Origin: Phoronis pallida
Taxonomy: Eukaryota > Phoronida > Phoronidae
Assembly (NCBI GenBank): GCA_028565715.1
Contig: JAOXYC010006680.1
Span: forward strand, 1-15,465
DNA: 15,465 nt
Direction: 5' to 3'
The notes under the pieces are model-generated. The model ran no database searches. It was not told where the DNA came from and saw nothing but the letters and a program-made list of their open reading frames with translations. Position numbers and translations under genes: made by a program. Positions 7,301 through 14,400 of the stretch are shown in pieces; within the stretch, counting starts at the first letter, position 1; the number at the start of each line of letters is the position of its first letter.

Positions 7301-9123
7301 TCCTTATATGGGCCGCTGATAAGAATTTTCTTGAGCCAGCCGAGGGCGCTACGAAAACACTTATCAGCAAAAGAGAGTGACACAGGAGCTCTCTTGGGTT
7401 AGTAAATGGGGTTAGTTCGGTTCTCATCGCAAATGATACTTCCTTTAGTAGGTAAAACCCAGAGGCATTTGTCAGAATTTTGACTGTTTTCATTTCATTT
7501 TCTGATTTCCAGAAGCTGAAGCTTCCGCAGACTTCAGAATGAATTGTCAAGGTGGAACCGGAACAGGGACCGGAACTGGAACCGGAACAGGGACTGGAAC
7601 TGGGACTGGGACCGGGACGGGTAAAGATAACTTTACTGATGAACTGATAAAAGTTTGAGATTAAAAACTCTGAAATTAAGTTCATTATGCACCAGGTCAG
7701 TCACCATTGTCCGGTGTTGTATCTCGATCAATGAAGAAATTAGTTGCGCTCTTAGGAGCAAGGAGCAACCTACATTGTAAAGTTTACAAATGCTCTGCGC
7801 ATGTATAGCGGGATTTGCGCTACATAGAGGAAAACCTGGCAACATCCCGTTGTAATCTTTATTCAGTACGCAATATGTAGAACAGGATGCTTCCCGCTGT
7901 TAATGTTAGGAATTCCTGAAAGTGCCATTCGGTAGAATTAAATCTGTGTTATATGTTTTTTAATGTATTATATCCAGGATCGTGTGTAGACACTGCTAGA
8001 CACTGTGCATACTGGAAGAGGAATGGCGAATGTTCAAGATATCCTACATACATGAATTCAAAGTGCCGGAAAAGTTGCGGCAAATGTGGAACCGGCGGCA
8101 CAGGAGGTAACAATGGCAGCTAAGCTAAAACTCCTTTAACTTCTAGGCCTTTTCAGAAAAATGAACATATAAAAATTACACACGGGGTATTGAACCCCCG
8201 ATACCTCACAATGCAGATACGTGTTTGACATGATCTTATTTTCTGCGTACAATATGGTTCCATCCCCTTTTTTATTTAGTTTTTGGAATCTGAAAAAAAT
8301 GTCTGACCCGTCATGGGAATCGAACCCGTGGTCGACTTGCATTATAGGCAAGTGCTCTACCAACTGAGCTTACGAGACAGCCATGACAGGAACAGTCAAT
8401 TCATCAGATTCAAGGGGTTTTTCTACTTACTTTTTATTCACCAGCAATAATGTCACATTTAAAAAAATAAATGTGCTCATACATGTAAATCGGAGATGTT
8501 GGGAGGTGATTGCTTTCGAAAAACGTTGCGGAAGACTCATCTACTCTAAACGAGTTGAATGGATTAACCACAGCTCGAGGAGTAAGATTTTAATTATTCA
8601 ATACTGAACTGACTTTCACTCTGTTTCAGGAACGGGGACCGGAACAGGGACCGGAACAGGGACCGGGACTGGGACCGGAACAGGTAAAGAGTACTTTGTT
8701 GATGATTAGATGCAAGTTGAAGTAAAATCTCTGAAATGGTCTGTGATAATGTTTTTTTTGACAAAGTCTCTCACCATGTATAAGACCCTGGATATAATGA
8801 TTCGATTTCCGGGCTCTAAGTCAACCTGTACTATGATTTGCATTTAATAAACATATTAAACACCGAATATTTTCCGATACCTATTTTCCAACGTCCACTA
8901 CTCCTCCACGTCTTTCTACGGATAATACTGTGATGATTGAACGAAGGAACAAAACCGTGGGTAGAAGGAACGGTTATCAACATTCTGTAATACATAAAAT
9001 TCTCTTTCAGGCTCGTGTGTAGATACCGGCGAGCACTGTGCCTACTGGGCTGGGACTGGCGAGTGTACCAAGAATGCTGCTTACATGAATCAGAACTGTC
9101 GCAAGAGTTGCCGCGTTTGCTGA
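4315..9123 (+). CDS. Secreted HEXXH zinc metallopeptidase with two (Thr-Gly)n-ShKT modules, ten exons, 448 aa
   Basis: Exons: 4315-4351, 4798-4917, 5201-5365, 5582-5858, 6076-6241, 6595-6772, 7513-7620, 7978-8106, 8630-8683, 9011-9123. All introns are GT-AG and phases match, giving 1347 coding bases. Residues 1-19 (MGLNVLILVWLC...VLA) form a signal peptide. Residues 50-314 are the peptidase region: HEFAH at 207-211 supplies two zinc-binding His and the catalytic Glu, and Glu257 in EYFAEGARAYF is a likely third ligand, as in gluzincins. Residues 330-351 and 395-412 are Thr-Gly repeats; 353-387 and 414-448 are six-Cys ShKT domains, the second ending on its last Cys. The product should be an extracellular endopeptidase; substrate unknown. 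The HEFxH plus downstream EYFAE arrangement recalls ATLF-like peptidases, a family guess I cannot confirm. The start has a G at +4 and no in-frame rival. Confidence 0.85.
4595..4621. repeat. Short perfect hairpin in intron 1
   Basis: AGACCATAAAT and its exact complement flank a five-base loop. Purpose unknown; possibly the core of a decayed fold-back element. Confidence 0.6.
4667..4692. repeat. Dispersed repeat copy in intron 1, shared with intron 9
   Basis: GGATGTAATAATTCGATTTC followed by CGGGCT matches the segment at 8790-8815 with two differences. Flanking CCCGG/CCGGG segments can pair as a hairpin. TTCGATTTCC resembles a Pol III B box, so this may be a tRNA-derived SINE fragment (inference). 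Confidence 0.5.
5582..5858 (+). CDS. Metallopeptidase exon 4: conserved N-terminal part of the peptidase region
   Basis: Ninety-one whole codons between a TTTTTTTTACAG acceptor and a GTAAGT donor. The segment RVRNSYYRHFGRMGII-like core (here FDVRNSYYRHFGRMGIIGKN) and WNTRARGFGATVS look like structural motifs rather than catalytic ones. It ends in phase 2, and exon 5 supplies the third base of His200. Confidence 0.85.
6076..6241 (+). CDS. Metallopeptidase exon 5: HEFAH zinc site
   Basis: HEFAH is encoded at 6095-6109 within DIAIHEFAHGVQILG, a helix-like context typical of zincins. The exon ends after QEYF in phase 0, so the presumed third zinc ligand Glu lies just across the intron in exon 6 (codon 2, 6598-6600), 46 residues after the second His. 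Confidence 0.85.
6782..6915. mobile_element. Fold-back (MITE-like) element in intron 6
   Basis: About 31-base imperfect terminal inverted repeats read ATGGGTGGCCGCATGGGG on the left and, after complementing, ATGGGTGACCGCATGGGGG on the right. Between them lie smaller palindromes built on CGGCCGT with TAATTTA or TAATTAA spacers. It starts about nine bases after the exon 6 donor. No transposase is encoded. Confidence 0.7.
7181..7420. mobile_element. MITE-like element in intron 6, about 240 bp
   Basis: Terminal inverted repeats of roughly 50-60 bases share CTAACCCAAGAGAG and, further in, TGCTGATAA; the right arm is 7361-7420 in complement. The centre has no coding capacity, and short open frames on both strands are products of the arms. 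It is a second, unrelated fold-back insertion in the same intron as the 6782-6915 element. Confidence 0.7.
7513..7620 (+). CDS. Metallopeptidase exon 7: acidic spacer and first Thr-Gly repeat
   Basis: After EAEASADFRMNCQGG the exon encodes eleven TG pairs (the last Gly completed by exon 8) from a GGN-ACN hexamer array. The repeat should be a flexible extracellular linker and possible O-glycosylation site between the peptidase and the first ShKT domain. Confidence 0.85.
7978..8106 (+). CDS. Metallopeptidase exon 8: first ShKT domain
   Basis: Six cysteines spaced C-x6-C-x8-C-x10-C-x3-C-x2-C, including CRKSCGKC at the end, match the ShKT fold. The domain is followed by GTGGTG leading into the next Thr-Gly exon. 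ShKT domains often occur attached to secreted metallopeptidases in invertebrates. Confidence 0.9.
8136..8380 (-). mobile_element. tRNA-derived SINE in intron 8
   Basis: The - strand has a Pol III A box-like TAAGCTCAGTTGG (8360-8372) and a perfect B box GGTTCGATTCC (8316-8326). Between them is an anticodon-like arm, CTTGC-CTATAAT-GCAAG. TGTCT and AGACA could pair at the ends, but the tRNA acceptor and T stems do not form in register, so it is not a functional tRNA. A second T-arm-like hairpin with GGGTTCAATACCCC lies downstream (8183-8200). The outer limit of the element is uncertain. Confidence 0.6.
8630..8683 (+). CDS. Metallopeptidase exon 9: second Thr-Gly repeat
   Basis: An exon made only of Thr-Gly codons (nine TG pairs with the junction residues), between a TTTCAG acceptor and a GGTAAAG donor. 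Both phase 1 ends let it be gained or lost without shifting the frame. Confidence 0.8.
8790..8815. repeat. Dispersed repeat copy in intron 9, shared with intron 1
   Basis: GGATATAATGATTCGATTTC followed by CGGGCT, two differences from the intron 1 copy. Similarity fades within about 15 bases on the right. Confidence 0.5.
9011..9123 (+). CDS. Metallopeptidase exon 10: second ShKT domain and stop
   Basis: Same six-cysteine spacing as exon 8, with matching SCVDT, HCAYW, GEC, YMN and CRKSC blocks. The TGA follows the sixth cysteine immediately, so the ShKT fold is the extreme C-terminus. Confidence 0.9.
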
Positions 9124-9192
9124 ATGTTATTAGAATTCTTACATTTTATCGATTTGTTATGTAGCCACAATAACCCACTTATTTGTAAATCA

Positions 9193-9198
9193 ATTAAA
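9193..9198 (+). terminator. Candidate polyadenylation signal ATTAAA of the metallopeptidase gene
   Basis: ATTAAA 70 bases after the stop codon, the commonest variant of the animal signal and a usual distance. Confidence 0.45.
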
Positions 9199-9906
9199 CG
9201 TAGTGAGATTCTAACTACAAAACTATTGGTTATTTTAAGTTTTAGTTATGCTTAAAAATTCATTCCCACGACACAATGAACAGCAATAGGGTCGTGATAC
9301 CCCATGAAATTTTGTTTTCTTGCGGGGAAAAACAATTATCCAGTATCAACCAATAACCGTAGTCAATTGGCTAAACTATACTCGTTTTTCTCATTGATCA
9401 TAATATTCTTTACGAAATTTGAGACGTCACATCCACACATTTTGTAGCCTAACACATTGGGAAATAATCGATTTTCAATAATTTCAAAATCTTGAGGCGT
9501 CAAATATATCACAAGCAGGAATCCCTACTTTGGAAATATTTTGTAATTATCTTGTTTGTAATTATTAAATGTGATTTTCCAATGTGATGACGAATGTGTG
9601 GTATCATTCCTGTTTCAAGCTATGTAAGAGTTCAACAAAATCACAAAACGAGGAAAACAATTGCATAAGTTCCAGTGAGCATTAGTGAATAACAAATTCC
9701 CAAAACTAACATTAGAATTAATAAAATGATACATGTACCAACAAAGTCCCCTACATGTACATCAACTTGGAACTGCTATTATACATGTACATGTTTGAGT
9801 GTGCTGTGAGACAGACCAGAATGTATATATCTGTGTTTGATGATGACGTGCATGTAAATTCACTGTTTGTTCCCTGCTATATTTCAAAAAAGTCTGACAA
9901 CACTTT
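9199..9906. other. Intergenic DNA between the two convergent genes
   Basis: No exon or RNA gene recognised. Several ACATGTAC-type palindromes cluster at 9728-9793. Confidence 0.4.
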
Positions 9907-10166
9907 CAGAAAAAGGCAACTTATTTGATGTACTTGGTATAAAAAGGTTATTTTACTATCAAATAACCCACTTCATATTAACACATAAGCAAAATAATAA
10001 CAGGTTATTGTGCTCGTATTTTAATATGTGGTGGGTTATTTGACAGAAACTTGAATCGGATTAAGTATTTTAACGAGGCATTAGGTCAAATAACCCACCT
10101 CATATTAAAACACAGGCAAAATACCCTGTTTATACCAACTATGCACCAAATAAGTTGCCTTTTCTG
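9907..10166. mobile_element. Nested inverted-repeat (MITE-like) element, 260 bp
   Basis: Outer arms of about 37-39 bases (9907-9943 and 10128-10166) begin CAGAAAAAGGCAACTTATTT and are near-complementary. Inside, TCAAATAACCCAC with a following CATATTAA block occurs at about 9959 and 10086, and inverted (GTGGGTTATTTGA) at about 10030-10042. A further copy lies outside at about 10302. No transposase frame exists, so it would depend on another element to move. Confidence 0.75.
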
Positions 10167-10268
10167 ATTTGTGACAGACTTAAAAAATAACAGGAATGAA
10201 ACAATGCATTTATGTCATCATTCAATACGGCGTACACACGTGACCGTATTCGACGCCATATTCAATGA

Positions 10269-10274
10269 TTTATT
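10269..10274 (-). terminator. Candidate polyadenylation signal of the caspase-NHL gene
   Basis: AATAAA on the - strand about 130 bases beyond the stop codon. If used, the transcript would end before the 9907-10166 element. Confidence 0.35.
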
Positions 10275-10403
10275 GTGTGGCTTATTTAAACATAGGTGTT
10301 TCTATCAAATGACCCACTTCATATTAACACACAAGCAAAATAACCTTATCTACCACATACTGTATGGTGCGGCCCAATGTCAATTACGACTTTTTAAAAC
10401 TAT

Positions 10404-11408
10404 TCACACTTCGGCGTAGTTGAATATTTTCACATTACCAGTATTAAGCTCCAGCAATGCCACTTCACCGGGACCAGTGATGGCTAAAGCCCGAGGGTAA
10501 AGGACAGTGGAACAAGGGTCAACCCTGCATGTCATGAATGTGTTCACGTATTCTGAGGATTCAGTTCGATGTATTAACAATACCTCTCCTTTCTTGTAGT
10601 TATTGGCAACAAAGATATTACCCCACTGATCCACGCATACGCCTACTGGTTTATGCAGTTTTTTGGTGAATGTTTTGATGACGGCAGGCTGGTTGTAGTC
10701 AATAACGTGGACCCGGTTATTGGAAAAGTCGGTAACAATAAGATGTCCATCATCATCTAAACATGCTTTACATGGTCGGAATTTATGTAGTTTCAAAGAT
10801 TTCTTGTCAATCTCTTTGTTGATGTTACAATCAAAGTCAGTGAAGAGGATCCGCCCACCATCTGTGTCTGTCACAACAAGCTGGTCTCCGTGACATGTAA
10901 TCAAACTTTCATCTGTGCACAAATTCCGTGTTATCTTCATGATTTGACCAGTCTCGTCATACCTTACAATACCACGAATACCTCTGTCTGCGAGGAAAAT
11001 CTCTCCTTTTTCATTAAATGTCACGTCCCATGGTGTTATGAGCTTGTGACCATCTTGTTTTACCTCAAATAAAAAATGACCAGTCACCTTGTCAAATACT
11101 TTGACTTTCATGTGCGTGCAATCTGGTACGGCGATCCTATTGAGAGACTTGTGAATTGACATCCCGAAACAAGTACATGTCTTTCCTGTTTCGCCTTGAA
11201 GTCGCGTAACAACACAGTGTATACGGACAGCCCTTTCTTTGAGATTTGGTTTCCTATCATTTGTCAATGTTAGCGACGGTTTTGTGAGATGATTTTCCAA
11301 TTTTACGACATCTTTTTGTCCCAGACAGGTCTCGATTTTCTTGGCAGACAGTTCCTGTAATAAATACAACATACGCCGACTGAATCTATTTATATTTTTC
11401 ATTGAAAC
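10404..11408 (-). CDS. NHL-type beta-propeller exon (exon G), terminal
   Basis: The exon opens after CACCAGAG in phase 0 (Val-Ser-Met...) and runs to a TAG. The first 75 or so residues are basic with a helix (RRMLYLLQEL). Repeats then follow with the NHL pattern of P-x-G/D-V, hydrophobic strand, D-x-x-G-x-(I/L)-x-V-(T/A)-D/N, then V-x-V strand: PWDVTFNEKGEIFLADRG, CLDDDGHLIVTDFSNNRVHV, KPVGVCVDQWGNIFVANNYK and PRALAITGPGEVALLEL. Four repeats are clear, up to six in all. Such propellers are common at the C-terminus of TRIM-like proteins in invertebrates, but no RING or B-box is present here. Confidence 0.8.
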   Translation of the reverse strand, partial: VSMKNINRFSRRMLYLLQELSAKKIETCLGQKDVVKLENHLTKPSLTLTNDRKPNLKERAVRIHCVVTRLQGETGKTCTCFGMSIHKSLNRIAVPDCTHMKVKVFDKVTGHFLFEVKQDGHKLITPWDVTFNEKGEIFLADRGIRGIVRYDETGQIMKITRNLCTDESLITCHGDQLVVTDTDGGRILFTDFDCNINKEIDKKSLKLHKFRPCKACLDDDGHLIVTDFSNNRVHVIDYNQPAVIKTFTKKLHKPVGVCVDQWGNIFVANNYKKGEVLLIHRTESSEYVNTFMTCRVDPCSTVLYPRALAITGPGEVALLELNTGNVKIFNYAEV

Positions 11409-14400
11409 CTCTGGTGATTTACAAACAGTAATTTAAAATAAATTAATATGGTGAAATAAAAACGGCACAATTCGCTTTTAACTGAACATTTTAAAGGCTG
11501 TTATCACTAGATACCTTATTAACCACACCATCGTCAACACCAACAGGCTCATCACCAGCTTTCGTGACGTCATCATTATTTATGCCCTCTTGTGCGTAAT
11601 CGTTATCAAGTTGACCTGTTTTCAATTTCAGAAGAAATTGTGACAGAGAGGCAAAAAGGTTTTCCTCATCAGTTTCAATGTGTACATCGGGAGGAGGTTT
11701 ATAATTCGTTGCAATTTGTTTGACGTCATCCATGTTTTCAACGTCAGCAGTAGCATCGTTTGGTTCTGTTATTGTTCTTCTATCGTGATTATGGCCAGAA
11801 ACCTGGAGATGAAACGTTTCTAATTATTTGCTGTCAATTCAACGATTATACTATGGCCACTACAGCAAAATTATTTGAGAAAAGTTTTACCAAGCAATAT
11901 CCGAATTGGAGAAACTAGGAGAAAAGTGTGACTGTTTTGTGACCTCGGAAATTATGCCATCCGTATGAATGTCTTTCATATAAAATAAAATGGGCGGTAC
12001 ATTTTTTCATCCAATTGATTAATCCAGTATGACAGCAAGCTCGACCTGATGAATAATCTAAGATTATTGTGGTTGAGGTCAAATACTATTTAAACAGGTA
12101 GTTCTGGATCTGCAGGTTTCCGGAAGAAGCAAAGGCATCTTCAAACGAAAGCAAAGACTTGATCTATAGCCACACGTGAAACAATTGGTCTTATTCAAAA
12201 GATGATAATTTCATATTGCTTCGCGTAGCAATGTATGACTTTTTAAAGTCATACATCGCTTAAAATGGTCGAGGTACTAATGTCATTGGTAAAATGTTCA
12301 ACAGCAGATAGACACTATTCAAAAGGGTGCAGTTCATGAATGTCTTTCATATAAAATAAAATGGGCGGTACATTTTTTCATCCAATTGATTAATCCAGTA
12401 TGACAGCAAGCTCGACCTGATGAATAATCTAAGATTATTGTGGTTGAGGTCAAATACTATTTAAACAGGTAGTTCTGGATCTGCAGGTTTCCGGAAGAAG
12501 CAAAGGCATCTTCAAACGAAAGCAAAGACTTGATCTATAGCCACACGTGAAACAATTGGTCTTATTCAAAAGATGATAATTTCATATTGCTTCGCGTAGC
12601 AATGTATGACTTTTTAAAGTCATACATCGCTTAAAATGGTCGAGGTACTAATGTCATTGGTAAAATGTTCAACAGCAGATAGACACTATTCAAAAGGGTG
12701 CAGTTCCTTTGGAACAAACACGATTAGTTTCTTGCACAAATTCTCACCTCACTGATGCTGAACGTTGACATTTGTTTAACCTGTGTGATGTTAGGGGTAC
12801 TGTCGGAGACCTCCTCTACGTCATCCTAAAGTTACATTTTAAGCATTACACAATAATTGGTAAATAATATTTTTTGTGTTTTTTACAAATGCTTTATTAC
12901 AATTAGTCTTTACAGCGGTCAATAGATGTGGTGGCGATACACTTCAAATGTTGTAAGCTTCAGATTTTCACCACCCGTGCATTTGCTACCGAGACAACAG
13001 CTTTGCACAAATCATTAGAAAACGATCTACTCTAGTGAATGGTTGAATTCTATATTTTCGCCAATGATCACAGACATTTCAAAATGGAGATCACATAGCA
13101 ATCACAGTTATCTTGAATCAAAAACAGATCTTTCATATATTCTTACCTCTCTGATGAGGACCGTAGACAAATCTTTTACCTCTGTGTTACCGTGGTCAAT
13201 GCGGGCAACGTCTTCTGTGTCATCCTATAAAGTATAATCGTCGCAATTTAGTAAAGCCTCACGTTGCAAAAGTAAACAATTTAGCCTCTGCGACGACGCA
13301 GTGTAAACAAGTCTTTTCAATTGGGTGTTTTTTGGTCATAAATGGAATCTTTACCCTCGTCTGAACATATATCCGGTAGATTTAAGTCACTAAGATGTTT
13401 GATATCTAACTGAAGCTGAATGGAAGGCGTAGTAAGGTTTCACACAGAAATATAATCAACTTATGAAAAAAGAAAAGGGTGGAAAGCCAAAGACGTATCT
13501 GTGCGAGAGTGTCGTAGTTTACGACATGCCGGTTTACGGCGAGACCGTTTGCGGTTGGTTAACCGTGCATGAAGAAATCAGCTCTGTCACGTTTTATTGT
13601 TTAATAAAAGTAAGTTTTCACAACGATATTTTACTCATTACAAAAACTGATGAAATGACATTTTTAAATGTCAATTCATCAAGTAGATATAAGAGTAATA
13701 CAAAATAACATACTGTAGCCTGTTGGATCACGACTCTAGGAACTAGGTCTTTGTTAAACTCTGGGATGACGTCACCATCTTGCCTGGGGAAGACATTTGG
13801 AACAAACACAAGTTTCAAACGTAGGGTTGACATCACAAGACAGCAAAGTCTCACATGCTCATGTACGTGTTCATGCATATGTTGGTTCGTCTTGAGTAGA
13901 ATGATTTCTAATGGATCGCCCCTAGAAGTGTTCTCGCGTAGGTGTCTCATCAGATAACGAATGAAAAACGTTCCGTATACGGGGTTGCGCGTAGAGATTG
14001 ACCCTGGTACTGTGGAATAAGCAACAAAGACATCTGCCTCTTCAACCGGAATGGCCTCGTTACGATGGACGTGTCCTGATTTATGAAACACATCAAAAAA
14101 TAATAAATAGTATACACGTGATCAGTTTACATAATCAAAATATATTTTGCATTGGACCAATCTCGTTCCTTCCCTTGGTTCATAACAACAATGAAATAAA
14201 AGCTCAGACGATTTTCCCGCTCTCAAACCCATGTGACTACCAAAATGCACCCCTGCTGACCATTATTGCATACATTGTATTGCGTGATGCGAAGCTTTTT
14301 TTTGGTAAAGAATATATTTCTGCTACCTATTTTTTTCTGTTATGGATACCAACCTGGTGGGTCATTCTGACACGCTACCAAGAAAAAGCATTTCGGTTTT

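Noticed and set aside
7184-7685. Open frames of 72 and 129 codons on opposite strands
   Set aside because: They cover the inverted arms of the 240-bp fold-back element and the antisense of the Thr-Gly exon; no independent coding evidence.
8303-8380. Functional tRNA gene on the - strand
   Set aside because: A and B boxes and an anticodon stem exist, but acceptor and T stems do not pair in register, an extra base sits before the D arm, and the ATA anticodon is not the usual eukaryotic tyrosine one. A SINE head fits better.
11409-11413. Acceptor CAG three to five bases earlier for the NHL exon
   Set aside because: It would read Arg-Phe-Gln-stop after exon F; the AG at 11409-11410 gives phase 0 and an open frame. 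If neither is used, the NHL exon is a separate gene.
13043-13957. + strand open frames of 64-81 codons
   Set aside because: They lie antisense to caspase exon C and linker exon D or in the intron between, with no motif or consistent splice sites.
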